Shown here: positions 53,318 through 62,906 of the stretch, in pieces
Layout of the letters: each line of letters begins with the position of its first letter
Numbering within the stretch: position 1 is the stretch's first letter
DNA from: Kribbella amoyensis
GTDB lineage: Bacteria > Actinomycetota > Actinomycetes > Propionibacteriales > Kribbellaceae
Direction: 5' to 3'
Assembly: GCF_007828865.1 (NCBI RefSeq)
Contig: NZ_VIVK01000001.1
Span: 3,348,001 to 3,412,000, forward strand
DNA: 64,000 nt
The notes under the pieces: model-generated
Database searches by the model: none
Seen by the model: the letters and a program-made list of their open reading frames with translations, nothing else
Told to the model about the DNA's origin: nothing
Translations under genes and position numbers: made by a program

Positions 53318-55108
53318 ATGAGGAAGTGGCTGGCAGGACTGGCTGCACTGGGGATGGCGGCGGTGGGGATCCTGCCCGCACAAGCCGCCGAGCCGGACAG
53401 CCCGAAGGTGATCCGGGTCGGTGCGACCCAGGCGATGGACTCGATGAACCCGTTCCTGGCCGTCCGGCTGGTGTCGTCGTCGATCCACCGCTGGATGTAC
53501 GGGTTCCTCACCGTGCCGGACTCGAAGACGCTCCAGCCGAGCCCGGACCTGGCGGAGTCCTGGACGACGTCGCCGGACGGGCTGACCTGGACGTTCAAGA
53601 TCCGGCAGGCGAAGTGGTCCGACGGGCAGCCGGTGACGGCCGAGGACGCGGCCTGGACCTTCACCAAGATGATGACCGACGACGGCGCGAAGACGGCGAA
53701 CGGCCCGGCGGTGGAGAACTTCGCCAGTGTGACGGCGAACGGCCAGGAGCTGACCATCAAGCTGAAGGCCCCGCAGGCGTCGATGCTGGACAACCCGGTG
53801 CCGATCATGCCCAAGCACGTCTGGGAGAAGGTCGGCGACATCGCCAAGTACGACGCCGACGACTATCCCGCGGTGACCAGCGGGCCGTACATCGCGGTGG
53901 AGCACAAGAAGGACCAGTACGTGAAGCTGAAGGCCAACCCGGACTACTGGCGCGGCCGGCCGAAGATCGACGAGCTGCAGATGATCTTCTACGACAACCC
54001 GGCGGCCGCGGTGGTCGGCCTGAAGAAGGGCGACATCGACCTGATCGGCCGGCTCGCACCGCCGGACTTCGAGGCGCTCAAGGGCACCGACACCATCGTC
54101 CAGTGGAACACCGAGGGCCGGCGGTCGACGTATCTGCAGATCAACCACGGCGCCACCACCAGCGACAACAAGCCGATCGGGGACGGGCACCCGGCGCTGA
54201 AGGACCCGCGGGTCCGGCAGGCGCTGCACACCGCGATCGACAAGCAGAAGCTGGTCGACGAGGTGCAGAACGGGCTGGCCCGGCCGGCCGACGGCTCGAT
54301 CGTCCCGCCGATGTACAAGGACTTCTTCTGGGAGGCCACCGGGGCCGAGAAGGTGTCGTTCGACCTGGCCAAGGCGAACAAGATCCTCGACGACGCCGGG
54401 TACAAGAAGGGGGCCGACGGCATCCGGGCCATGCCCGACGGGTCCCGCAAGCTGCAGTTCCGGTTCAGCATCCACACCGACACCCCGATCGAGGACAAGC
54501 TGGCCGAGTACCTGACCGGCTGGTTCAAGGAGCTCGGGATCACGCTGACCACCAAGCGGCTGGACTCCAGCAAGTTCACCGAGGAGACCGGTACCACCGC
54601 GCTGTTCGACATCGCGATCAGCGGCTGGTCGGTGAACCCGGACCCGGAGGAGGTGCTGGCCACGCACCTGTGCAGCCGGCGGCCGACCGCGTCCGGCGAG
54701 GGCGGCGGGACCGAGTCGTTCTACTGCGACCCGCAGTTCGAGCAGCTGTACGCCCAGCAGCAGAAGGAGCTGGACCGCGGCAAGCGGGCCGAGGTGATCA
54801 AGAAGATGGAGCAGCGGCTCTACACCGACGCTCCGGTGATCGCGCTGTACTACCCGAACAACCTCGAGGGCTACCGCAGTGACCGGATCGCCAGCGTCAC
54901 CTCCATCCCGGAGGACAAGGGCATGCTGTACGGCGGCAGCGGCTACTGGCCGTTCTACACGCTCGAGGCGGTGAGCACGAACGGCGAGTCCGACGAGGGC
55001 TCGAACACCGGCGTGATCGTCGGTGTCGTGGCCGCTGTCGTGGTGCTCGCCGCGGCCGGTCTGTTTGTTGCCCGGCGCAAGCGTGGCGTCGCGGACGAGC
55101 GCGAATGA
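53318..55108 (+). CDS. ABC peptide transporter substrate-binding protein with C-terminal membrane anchor
   Basis: I chose ATG 53318; GTG 53306 is in frame. The 596-residue protein has a Sec signal (MRKWLAGLAALGMAAVGILP, cleavage near AQA-AEP) without a lipobox Cys. The SBP_bac_5 domain follows (PDLAESWTTSPDGLTWTF, RQAKWSDGQPVTAEDAAW, LKDPRVRQALHTAIDKQ). A C-terminal hydrophobic segment (about 565-585) followed by RRKRG would anchor it in the membrane, instead of the usual lipid. It probably binds oligopeptides or dipeptides. First gene of a five-gene operon. Confidence 0.9.
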   Translation: MRKWLAGLAALGMAAVGILPAQAAEPDSPKVIRVGATQAMDSMNPFLAVRLVSSSIHRWMYGFLTVPDSKTLQPSPDLAESWTTSPDGLTWTFKIRQAKWSDGQPVTAEDAAWTFTKMMTDDGAKTANGPAVENFASVTANGQELTIKLKAPQASMLDNPVPIMPKHVWEKVGDIAKYDADDYPAVTSGPYIAVEHKKDQYVKLKANPDYWRGRPKIDELQMIFYDNPAAAVVGLKKGDIDLIGRLAPPDFEALKGTDTIVQWNTEGRRSTYLQINHGATTSDNKPIGDGHPALKDPRVRQALHTAIDKQKLVDEVQNGLARPADGSIVPPMYKDFFWEATGAEKVSFDLAKANKILDDAGYKKGADGIRAMPDGSRKLQFRFSIHTDTPIEDKLAEYLTGWFKELGITLTTKRLDSSKFTEETGTTALFDIAISGWSVNPDPEEVLATHLCSRRPTASGEGGGTESFYCDPQFEQLYAQQQKELDRGKRAEVIKKMEQRLYTDAPVIALYYPNNLEGYRSDRIASVTSIPEDKGMLYGGSGYWPFYTLEAVSTNGESDEGSNTGVIVGVVAAVVVLAAAGLFVARRKRGVADERE

Positions 55109-55133
55109 CGGCCGTTCGTCCAGGAGTACCGCG

Positions 55134-56165
55134 ATGACGGTGACCCAGTCGGCCGTCGACGCGATCGAGGAGCGCCCCGCCCGCCACGGCCTGGCCCGGT
55201 ACGCCGCGGCCAAGGCGGGCGGGGCCCTGCTCAGCATCGCGATGGTGATCGTGGCGACGTTCTTCGCGTTCCGGCTGCTGCCGGGCGACCCGGTCCGGGC
55301 GCTCGCGCAGGGCCGGAACATGACGCCCGAGCAGCTGGACCTCGAACGCGCGCGGCTCGGGCTGGACAAGTCCCTGCCCGAGCAGTTCGTGCACTTCGTC
55401 GGTCAGACCCTGCGGTTCGACCTCGGCGTCTCGTACGAGTACAAGCGGCCTGTGCTCGACCTGATCGGTGAGCGGATCGGGTCGACGTTGCTGCTCACCG
55501 GGACCGCGCTGGTGATGGCGGTCAGCCTCGGCGTCTGGCAGGGCGCGCGGGCCGGGTGGAAGCCGGGCAGCCGGTTCGACCGGTTCTCCACCGCGATCTC
55601 GCTGGTGCTCTGGTCGGTGCCGACGTTCTGGCTCGGCCTGTTGCTGCTGATGGTGTTCGCGGCCGGCGTCGGCCCGATCCCCGGCATCTTCCCGACCCGG
55701 GGGATCGAGAGCGTCGACGCGCCGGACGGGTTCGGGTACGTGCTCGACGTGGCCAAACACATGGTGCTGCCCTGTCTGACGATGGTGGCGGTGGTCTATG
55801 CGCAGTACCTGCTGGTGATGCGGTCGTCGGTGCTGGACGAGGTCGGGCAGGACTACGTCACCACGGCCCGCGCCAAGGGGCTGCGCGACGACGAGGTACG
55901 CCGCAAGCACGCCGTCCCGAACGCGTTGCTGCCGACCGTGACGCTGGTGTTCATGCGGATCGGGTTCGTCGTCGGCGGGGCCGTCACGGTCGAGGCGATC
56001 TTCAGCTGGCCGGGACTGGGGCAGCTGTTCTACGAGGCGATCCGGGTGCCCGACTTCACCCTGATGCAGGGCACGTTCCTGCTGATCACGGTGTCGGTGA
56101 TCCTGATGAACACGCTCGCCGACGTCGTCTACCACGTGCTCGACCCGAGGGTGAGGTCCGCATGA
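55134..56165 (+). CDS. ABC peptide transporter permease (DppB/OppB-like)
   Basis: The 343-residue permease has six predicted helices, with FFAFRLLPGDPVRALAQGR near the N-terminus and the EAA loop DYVTTARAKGLRDDEVRRKH. I chose ATG 55134, behind AGGAG. Its stop overlaps the next permease (ATGA). Confidence 0.92.
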   Translation: MTVTQSAVDAIEERPARHGLARYAAAKAGGALLSIAMVIVATFFAFRLLPGDPVRALAQGRNMTPEQLDLERARLGLDKSLPEQFVHFVGQTLRFDLGVSYEYKRPVLDLIGERIGSTLLLTGTALVMAVSLGVWQGARAGWKPGSRFDRFSTAISLVLWSVPTFWLGLLLLMVFAAGVGPIPGIFPTRGIESVDAPDGFGYVLDVAKHMVLPCLTMVAVVYAQYLLVMRSSVLDEVGQDYVTTARAKGLRDDEVRRKHAVPNALLPTVTLVFMRIGFVVGGAVTVEAIFSWPGLGQLFYEAIRVPDFTLMQGTFLLITVSVILMNTLADVVYHVLDPRVRSA

Positions 56166-57043
56166 GTGTCACCTGGACCCGGCGCAAGCGCGGGCTGCGG
56201 CGGTTCTGGTCGGATTTCCGGACCCACCGGGCCGGGGTGACCGGGCTCGCGATCCTGGTCGTCGCCGTCGTACTCGCGGTGATCGCGCCTTTGTTCATCG
56301 ACGAGAGCGTGACCAACGTGGTCCGCGGGACCGGCGAGAAGCTGGCACCGCCGAGCCTGGACAACCCGCTCGGCACCGACGAGTCCGGCCGGTCGATCCT
56401 GCAGCTGATCTGGTGGGGTTCGCGGACGTCGCTGCTGATCGGTTTTCTGGCCGCCTTGCTCAGTATGGTGATCGGCACCGTGCTCGGGATCGCGGCCGGC
56501 CACTTCCGCGGCTGGATCGGCGCGGTGATCATGCGGGTGACCGACTGGTTCCTGGTCCTGCCGTCGCTGGTCACGGCGCTGGTGCTGGCGGCCATCCTCG
56601 GCGGCAGCACGGCGACCATCATCATCGCGATCGGCGTCACCTCGTGGCCGTCGACGGCCCGGCTGATCCGGGCCCAGACGCTGGCGGTGGAGGCACGGCC
56701 CTACATCGAGCGGTCCCAAGCGCTCGGCGGTGGACACTGGCACATCACCACCCGGCACGTCCTGCCGAACGTCGCACCGTTGCTGCTGGCAAGTACCACG
56801 CTGGAGGTGGCGAGCGCGATCGTCACCGAGTCCACGCTGGCCTTCCTCGGGGTGAGTGCGAACAAGACCTCGTGGGGCACCATGCTGCGCGGTTCGTACG
56901 ACTGGGGCGCGGCGACGTCGGGCGCCTGGTGGTACATCCTCGTGCCCGGTCTGTGCATCGTCGTGGTGGTGCTGGCGTTCACGCTGTGCGGCCGCGCGCT
57001 GGAGACCGTGCTCAACCCGCGACTCCGGGGAGCGACCCGATGA
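56162..57043 (+). CDS. ABC peptide transporter permease (DppC/OppC-like)
   Basis: The 293-residue permease has an N-terminal helix (AILVVAVVLAVIAPLFI), NPLGTDESGRS typical of DppC, and the EAA loop PYIERSQALGGGHWHITTRHVL. Overlaps of 4 bp on both sides couple it to its neighbours. Confidence 0.92.
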   Translation: MSVTWTRRKRGLRRFWSDFRTHRAGVTGLAILVVAVVLAVIAPLFIDESVTNVVRGTGEKLAPPSLDNPLGTDESGRSILQLIWWGSRTSLLIGFLAALLSMVIGTVLGIAAGHFRGWIGAVIMRVTDWFLVLPSLVTALVLAAILGGSTATIIIAIGVTSWPSTARLIRAQTLAVEARPYIERSQALGGGHWHITTRHVLPNVAPLLLASTTLEVASAIVTESTLAFLGVSANKTSWGTMLRGSYDWGAATSGAWWYILVPGLCIVVVVLAFTLCGRALETVLNPRLRGATR

Positions 57044-57993
57044 GCCTGCTCGAACTCGACGACGTCTCGATCACGTACCGGCTGGCCGACGGCGAGCTGC
57101 CCGCTGTCCGCGGCGTGTCGTTGGCCCTGGACGCCGGCCAGGCGCTCGGCGTGGTGGGGGAGTCCGGCTCGGGCAAGTCCACCCTGGCGATGGCGTTGCT
57201 CCGGTTGTTGCCGAAGGACGCCCGGGTCACCGGGAGCGTCCGGCTCGACGGCGAGGACGTGCTGGCGATGAAGTGGGGCCGGCTCCGCGCGGTCCGCTGG
57301 GCGCAGGCCTCGATCGTCTTCCAGGGCGCCCAGCACGGCCTGAACCCGGTCCGCCGGATCGGCGAGCAGATCGCCGAACCGCTGCTCGTGCACAAGCTCG
57401 CGGACCCGGATCGGGCCAGGCGGCGGGTGGCCGAGCTGCTCGACCAGGTGGGCCTGCCGGCCTGGCGGGCGAAGAGCTACCCGCACGAGTTGAGTGGGGG
57501 CCAGCGGCAACGGGTGATGATCGCGATGGCGCTGGCCTGCGAACCACGTCTCATCGTCGCCGACGAGCCGACCACCGCGCTCGACGTGATGGTGCAGGCG
57601 CAGGTGCTGACGCTGATCCGCGAGCTGGTCGCCGCCGAGGACATCGCGCTGCTGATGATCTCGCACGACCTGTCCGTGCTGGCCGATCTCTGCGACCGGC
57701 TGGTCGTCATGTACGCCGGGCGGGTGGTCGAGTCGGCGCCCGCGGGTGAAGGGTTCACCCACCCGTACAGCAAGGCGCTGGCCGCGGCGTTCCCGACGAT
57801 CGGTGATCCCGCGTCCCGGCTGGCACCCCAGGGACTTGGCGGCGATCCGCCCGATCCGCTGCAGCTGCCGACGGGGTGCGTGTTCCATCCACGCTGCCCG
57901 GTCGCGCTCGACACTTGTTCCACCGTGGAGATCGACCTGCGTCCGGCCGGTGACCGGCGGACGGCGGCCTGTGTGCTGGCCGGGGAGGCATAG
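57040..57993 (+). CDS. ABC peptide transporter ATP-binding protein (DppD-like)
   Basis: The 317-residue ATPase has Walker A (GESGSGKST), signature LSGGQRQRV, Walker B (LIVADEPTTALD) and the switch His (MISHD). The oligopeptide-family C-terminus with Cys residues (TGCVFHPRCPVALDTC) may bind an Fe-S cluster. It overlaps the permease gene by 4 bp and is followed directly by the second ATPase. Confidence 0.93.
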   Translation: MSLLELDDVSITYRLADGELPAVRGVSLALDAGQALGVVGESGSGKSTLAMALLRLLPKDARVTGSVRLDGEDVLAMKWGRLRAVRWAQASIVFQGAQHGLNPVRRIGEQIAEPLLVHKLADPDRARRRVAELLDQVGLPAWRAKSYPHELSGGQRQRVMIAMALACEPRLIVADEPTTALDVMVQAQVLTLIRELVAAEDIALLMISHDLSVLADLCDRLVVMYAGRVVESAPAGEGFTHPYSKALAAAFPTIGDPASRLAPQGLGGDPPDPLQLPTGCVFHPRCPVALDTCSTVEIDLRPAGDRRTAACVLAGEA

Positions 57994-58962
57994 ATGCTTG
58001 AGGCAAGGAACTTGGCGGTCGAGTTTGCCTCCCGGGGCCGGCGCGCCCGGGCTGTCGACGGGGTCAACCTGACCGTCGGCGCCGGCGAGATCGTCGCCCT
58101 GGTCGGCGAGTCCGGCTGCGGCAAGACCACGCTCGCCCGGACCCTGCTCGGCCTGGAACGCCCCACGGCCGGCGAGGTCGTGTACGACGGGTCCCCACTC
58201 GGGTACCGGCCCCGGGCACTGAAGGCGTACCGGCGTCAGGTGCAGCTGGTCCTGCAGGATCCGATGGGCTCGCTCAATCCCCGGCAGACCGTGTACGAGG
58301 CGGTCGCCGAAGGGCCGCGGATCCACGGCCTGCCGGACGAGGAGCAGGTCGTCGCCGACGCGCTCTCCCGGGCCGGACTGCGACCGCCGGAACGGTTCTT
58401 CCTCCGGTACCCGCACGAGCTCTCCGGCGGTCAGCGGCAGCGGGTCGTGATCGCGGGTGCGCTCGCCCTGAATCCGAAGGTGCTGATCGCCGACGAACCG
58501 GTCGCGTCCCTGGACGCCTCGGTGCGCGGCGAGATCCTGGCCCTGCTGCTCCGCCTCCGCGCCGATCTCGGCCTGTCCGCGCTGGTCGTCACCCACGACC
58601 TCGGCCTGGCCTGGAACATCGCGGACCGGGTCGCCGTGATGTACCTGGGCCGGATCGTCGAGTCGGGCCCGGTCGAGCAGGTCCTGACGGCACCCCGGCA
58701 CCCGTACACCCAGGCGCTGCTCTCGGTCCTGCCCGAGTCACCGGAACGCATCGTGCTCACCGGCGAGCCCCCGGACCCGACCCGGATCCCGGCCGGCTGC
58801 CGCTTCCACCCCCGCTGCCAGGTGGTCGCCTCCGGGCGGGCCGCCGCCGCGGGCATCGAACAGGACTGCAGCGGCAAGGCGCTCCCCGTCCTCACCGCCG
58901 ACCCGGTGGCCGAGGTCGCCTGTCACCTGATCGACACCCGCGTTCCCTCCGAGCCGACGTAG
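57994..58962 (+). CDS. ABC peptide transporter ATP-binding protein (DppF-like)
   Basis: The 322-residue ATPase has GESGCGKTT, LQDPMGSLNPRQTV (the Q-loop form typical of DppF/OppF), LSGGQRQRVVIA, VLIADEPVASLDAS and VVTHD. The Cys-rich C-terminus (AGCRFHPRC) is family-typical. It begins directly after the previous stop. Its 3' end overlaps the convergent histidine kinase gene by 40 bp, so antisense effects are possible. Confidence 0.93.
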   Translation: MLEARNLAVEFASRGRRARAVDGVNLTVGAGEIVALVGESGCGKTTLARTLLGLERPTAGEVVYDGSPLGYRPRALKAYRRQVQLVLQDPMGSLNPRQTVYEAVAEGPRIHGLPDEEQVVADALSRAGLRPPERFFLRYPHELSGGQRQRVVIAGALALNPKVLIADEPVASLDASVRGEILALLLRLRADLGLSALVVTHDLGLAWNIADRVAVMYLGRIVESGPVEQVLTAPRHPYTQALLSVLPESPERIVLTGEPPDPTRIPAGCRFHPRCQVVASGRAAAAGIEQDCSGKALPVLTADPVAEVACHLIDTRVPSEPT

Positions 58963-61343
58963 TCCGCGCGGTCAGCGGGCAGGTCGCCGGTGAGGATGAT
59001 CTCGTCGGCGAGGTCGCGGAGTTTGCGGTTGCTGCGCTGGCTGGCCGCGCTGAGCACGTCGAAGGCCTGCGCCTCGGTGAGGTGGAGGCGGGTCATCAGG
59101 ACGCCCAGGGCGGTGCCGATCCGGCGGTTGGAGGCAAGCGCCTTGCGGAGCTCGGCGGACTCCTGCGCGGACGTGCTCAGGACGTGCTCGCGCAGTTGGT
59201 GGAGCTCGTGGTGGACCCGCAGACGGGCCAGCAGTTCGGCCGCGTCGAACGGCTTCACGATGTAGTCGTCCGCGCCCGCCGTCAGACCGTCGACGGCCGC
59301 GGACGCCCCGGCCCGCGCGGTGAGCAGGACGACCGGGGTCCGGGCCAGCGGTGGGTACGCCCGGATCGTCTGCAGCAGGGCGATCCCGTCCCGGCCGGGC
59401 AGCATGATGTCGCTCAGCACGAGGTCCGGTGGCTCCCGCACGGTGAGCGCGCTGTCCACGTCACCGACGGCGTCGACCGTCCAGCCGTCGGTGGACAGCA
59501 GCCGGACCAGGTACTCCCGCATGTCCGTGTTGTCCTCCACCAGCAGGAGCCGGCCCAGTTCCACCCGCGGCGGCGTGGTCGTTGCCTCGGACAACTGCTT
59601 GGTGGGTCCGGCCGCGTTCAGATGCGCCTCGGTGAGCGCGCGGACCGATTCCAGCGGCGCGGGCGGGGCCAGTTTCTCGGCGGTCACCGGCATCCGCACC
59701 GTGAACGTACTGCCCTTGCCCGGTTCGCTGGCGACCGCGATCGTCCCGCCGTGCAGCCGGACCAGTTCCGTGGCCAACGGCAACCCGATCCCGGCCCCTT
59801 CGGCGCTCCGCGCGGTCGGGTCGTCGCTGCGGTGGAACCGCTCGAACACGTGCTCGGTGTCCGCGGCCGCGATCCCGATCCCGGTGTCGGTCACCGCGCA
59901 GACGACCTCGTCGGCGGTCGTCGTCAGGGTCACGTCGATCCGGCCGGACGGGGTGTACTTCACCGCGTTGGACAGCAAATTGGACAGCACCTTCACCCAC
60001 ATCTCCCGGTCGACCAGCGCCACCACCGGCCGATCCGGGACCGCCACCGTGAGCTCCAGGCCGTGCCGTTCGGCGGCGGAGCGGAACATGCTCGTCGTCT
60101 CGACGGTCAGCTCCGCGACGTCGGTCGGCTCCGGCTGGGCCCGCAACTGCCCGGCGTCGGCCAGCGAGATGTCCAGCAGCCCGTCCACGAGCTGGCGCAA
60201 CCGGACGGCCGCCCGGCGCGCGGTCTCCACCTGGTGCTGCTTTCCGGCCGGCAACGGTTCGCCGGAGGACAGCTCCTTCAACGGGCCGAGCAGCAACGTG
60301 AGCGGCGTCCGGAACTCGTGGCTGATGTTCTGGAAGAACCGGGTCTTCGCCGCGTCCAGGTCGGCCAGCGACTGGGCCCGGCGCCGTTCGGCCTGGTACG
60401 CCCAAGCGTCGGTGAGCGTTGTCGTCACCTGCCGCGCGACGACGTCGAGGAAGTTGCGGTACTCCCGGTCGAACGCCCGGTGCGGGCTGATCCCGAGCAC
60501 CAGCACCCCGAGCGGCCCGGACGGACCGGTGAGCGGGGTGACGAGCGCTTCCGACGGCGTTCCCGGCCCGACGAAGCTCGGGGTGATCCCGTTCGGCGGG
60601 AGCCCGGTGACGTGCTCGGCGACCGCGGTCGACCGGACCCGCTCGACCACCTCCCTCAGGCCCGGTTGATCCGCCGGCGACCCGGTCACGCCGTACGCCG
60701 TGACCGGCTCACCCTGGTCCGGCCGTTCGTCGTACAGCACGGCGAACGGTACGTCGGCGCGGTTGTCTCCGAGCACGTCGAGCGCGGACCGGGCCGCGGC
60801 GAGCACGGTGGTCCCCGCCGCGGAGAGTCCACCGAGCTGATTCAGCGTGACCAGGCGGCGTCGTCCGACCACGGCGGCGGACACGTCGGTGGTGGCCACG
60901 AACACGCCGCGGACGGCGTTCTCCGCGTCGGTGATCGGGCTGTACGAGAACGTCCAGTACGTCTCCTCGCGGTACCCGTGCCGGTTCAGCAGCAGGAACT
61001 GCTCGACCGAGTACGTCGCCCCCGCGCCGGACAGCACCTGCATCGCCATCGGCCGCAGCTCCGGCCACGCCTCGGCCCAGCACACCGCGGCCGCCTGCCC
61101 CATCGACGCGGGGTGCTTGCTGCCGAGGACCGGCGTGTACGCGTCGTTGTAGAGCTGCAGCAGGTCCGGTCCCCACCAGATCAGCATCGGCACCTCGGAC
61201 GCGAGCACCGTCCGGACCGCCGCCAGGAGCTCCGGCGGCCACTGGTCCACCGGGCCCAGTGGCGTCGACTCCCATGCGTGTTCGCGGAGCAGCTTCCGCG
61301 TCGTTCCCGTCCCGCGGAACAGCTCCTCGGCCGTCACCGACAC
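58923..61343 (-). CDS. Hybrid histidine kinase fused to receiver and ANTAR RNA-binding domains
   Basis: The 806-residue protein starts at GTG 61343 behind GAGGAG. Order: PAS-like domain (about 20-160), GAF domain (about 165-315), HisKA with the phospho-accepting His342 in NISHEFRTP, HATPase (NLLSNAVKYT 455-464, DTGIGIA 486-492, GAGIGLPL 516-523), receiver (VEDNTDM 602-608, phospho-acceptor Asp645, Lys697), then ANTAR (about 735-790, ASNRRIGTALGVLMTR and RKLRDLADEI). It has no membrane segment. ANTAR domains bind paired RNA hairpins to prevent termination, so this one protein could sense, signal and act on RNA. Two GAF-ANTAR genes lie divergently. Confidence 0.88.
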   Translation of the reverse strand: MSVTAEELFRGTGTTRKLLREHAWESTPLGPVDQWPPELLAAVRTVLASEVPMLIWWGPDLLQLYNDAYTPVLGSKHPASMGQAAAVCWAEAWPELRPMAMQVLSGAGATYSVEQFLLLNRHGYREETYWTFSYSPITDAENAVRGVFVATTDVSAAVVGRRRLVTLNQLGGLSAAGTTVLAAARSALDVLGDNRADVPFAVLYDERPDQGEPVTAYGVTGSPADQPGLREVVERVRSTAVAEHVTGLPPNGITPSFVGPGTPSEALVTPLTGPSGPLGVLVLGISPHRAFDREYRNFLDVVARQVTTTLTDAWAYQAERRRAQSLADLDAAKTRFFQNISHEFRTPLTLLLGPLKELSSGEPLPAGKQHQVETARRAAVRLRQLVDGLLDISLADAGQLRAQPEPTDVAELTVETTSMFRSAAERHGLELTVAVPDRPVVALVDREMWVKVLSNLLSNAVKYTPSGRIDVTLTTTADEVVCAVTDTGIGIAAADTEHVFERFHRSDDPTARSAEGAGIGLPLATELVRLHGGTIAVASEPGKGSTFTVRMPVTAEKLAPPAPLESVRALTEAHLNAAGPTKQLSEATTTPPRVELGRLLLVEDNTDMREYLVRLLSTDGWTVDAVGDVDSALTVREPPDLVLSDIMLPGRDGIALLQTIRAYPPLARTPVVLLTARAGASAAVDGLTAGADDYIVKPFDAAELLARLRVHHELHQLREHVLSTSAQESAELRKALASNRRIGTALGVLMTRLHLTEAQAFDVLSAASQRSNRKLRDLADEIILTGDLPADRADYVGSEGTRVSIR

Positions 61344-61500
61344 ACTTTCTCCTCGTCCCCCTGGCGACTCGTTCTCGTCGGAGCCGCAGGGTACACATGA
61401 TTCAGCCGCAGGAAGGGTAAAGTTTCCAGTGCCTTCAAAGCCGTTGGGTCGGCCCGAACCACCGGGTCGGATACTCATAGTCACTCGGGGACCACTGGGC

Positions 61501-62181
61501 ATGATCGATCGCGCGGCGTTGCTGGCTCGCCTTGCGCAACTCACGGCTGCGCGCGGCAGGGAACGTCGACTGGCCGACCGGCTCTGCGAGGCCAGTTGTC
61601 AGATCCTTGGCGTCGACGGGGGTTCCATCAGCGTGCACACGACGACTGTCAACCGCCTCACCCTGGCCGCCACCGACGACCTGTCGAACCGTTTCGAGGA
61701 CCTGCAGGACGTGCTCGGCGAGGGGCCCTGCCGGGACGCCTACCGGTTCAACCAGCCGGTCGTCACGAACCTGCACGACACCGTCAGCGCCAGGTGGCCG
61801 GAGTTCACCCGCGCCGCGCTGGAAAGTGCCGACGACCTGACCCTGCTCTGTTACCCGATGCGGCCGGCGATGGTGCCGCTCGGGGTGTTCAGCCTCTACG
61901 TCCAGGGCGACGGCCTGCACGCCGTGTCCGAGGAGACGCAGTTCCTGGCCGACGCGCTCGGCGCGGCGGTCCTGTACGACCCGGCGACCCAGGAGGACGG
62001 CACCTGGTCGATCCGGGCGACGGTTCACCAGGCCACCGGCATGGTGGTCGCTCAGTTGCAGGTCGGCGTCGACGACGCGTTGGCGATCCTGCGGGCGCAC
62101 GCCTATGCCCACGGGACGACACTGGCCGAGATCGCCGAGGAGGTCGTGCAGCGCCGCCTCGACTTTCGGGAGGAAACATGA
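61501..62181 (+). CDS. GAF and ANTAR domain protein
   Basis: The 226-residue protein has a GAF domain (about 20-165: ASCQILGVDGGSISVHT, LGEGPCRDAYRFNQPVV) and a C-terminal ANTAR (about 170-220: ATVHQATGMVVAQLQVGVDDALAIL). I chose ATG 61501; a GTG at 61429 with TAAAGT 5 nt upstream is possible. It overlaps the next GAF-ANTAR gene by 4 bp. It is divergent from the kinase-ANTAR gene. Confidence 0.85.
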   Translation: MIDRAALLARLAQLTAARGRERRLADRLCEASCQILGVDGGSISVHTTTVNRLTLAATDDLSNRFEDLQDVLGEGPCRDAYRFNQPVVTNLHDTVSARWPEFTRAALESADDLTLLCYPMRPAMVPLGVFSLYVQGDGLHAVSEETQFLADALGAAVLYDPATQEDGTWSIRATVHQATGMVVAQLQVGVDDALAILRAHAYAHGTTLAEIAEEVVQRRLDFREET

Positions 62182-62906
62182 CCGAGGCAAGTCAGCAGCT
62201 GCCTCCGGGTGTCGTCCGGGAGCTGGCCGCCGCGACGACTGCGCTGACCGAGGACCACGACGTCGTCGGTACTCTCACCCAGTTGCTGGTCGGTTGTGCC
62301 CGGGTGACCCGGGCAGAGGCGGCCGGACTGCTGGTCCAGGGACCGGCACCTGGTTCGCTGGAGTTGCTGGCGTCGACCAGCCATCGCGCCGCGGAGCTCG
62401 AGCTCTACCAGCTGCATACCGACCAAGGTCCCTGTATCGAGGCGATCCAGGAGAACGCGCCGAGGTCGGCCACCGGGCTGGCCGAGGTGACCGGTCGCTG
62501 GCCGCAGCTGGTCGGGGTGTTCCTGAAGAACGACTTCACCGGTGCGCACGCGTCACCGTTGCGCTGGCGCGGTGAGGCACTGGGCGCGCTGGGACTGTTC
62601 TTCGCCGACGGCACCGCGGCCGAGGGGATCGACGACCTCGCCCAGGCGTTCGCGGACATGGCGACACTGACGATCGTGCACGCCGGCACGGTGTCCGCGG
62701 ACCAGGTGATCGAGCAGACCCAGGCGGCGCTGGCCGAGCGGACCGTGATCGAACAGGCCAAGGGTGTGCTCGCCTACCAACGCGGGCTGCAGATGGACGC
62801 CTCGTTCGACGAGCTGCTGACGATGGCCGCCGAGCAGGACCGGCCGGCTGCCCAGGTGGCGGCCGAGATCGTCCGCCGGGCAGCTACAGGCGACCAGCCT
62901 TCTTGA
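62178..62906 (+). CDS. GAF and ANTAR domain protein
   Basis: The 242-residue protein has a GAF domain (about 20-165: LLVGCARVTRAEAAGLLVQ, TDQGPCIEAIQ, SPLRWRGEALGALGLFF) and a canonical ANTAR (about 180-238: LAERTVIEQAKGVLAYQRG). GGGAGGA precedes the ATG. The gene overlaps the upstream paralogue by 4 bp and the convergent DUF58 gene by 23 bp. GAF-ANTAR proteins probably sense small ligands and control RNA termination. Confidence 0.88.
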   Translation: MTEASQQLPPGVVRELAAATTALTEDHDVVGTLTQLLVGCARVTRAEAAGLLVQGPAPGSLELLASTSHRAAELELYQLHTDQGPCIEAIQENAPRSATGLAEVTGRWPQLVGVFLKNDFTGAHASPLRWRGEALGALGLFFADGTAAEGIDDLAQAFADMATLTIVHAGTVSADQVIEQTQAALAERTVIEQAKGVLAYQRGLQMDASFDELLTMAAEQDRPAAQVAAEIVRRAATGDQPS

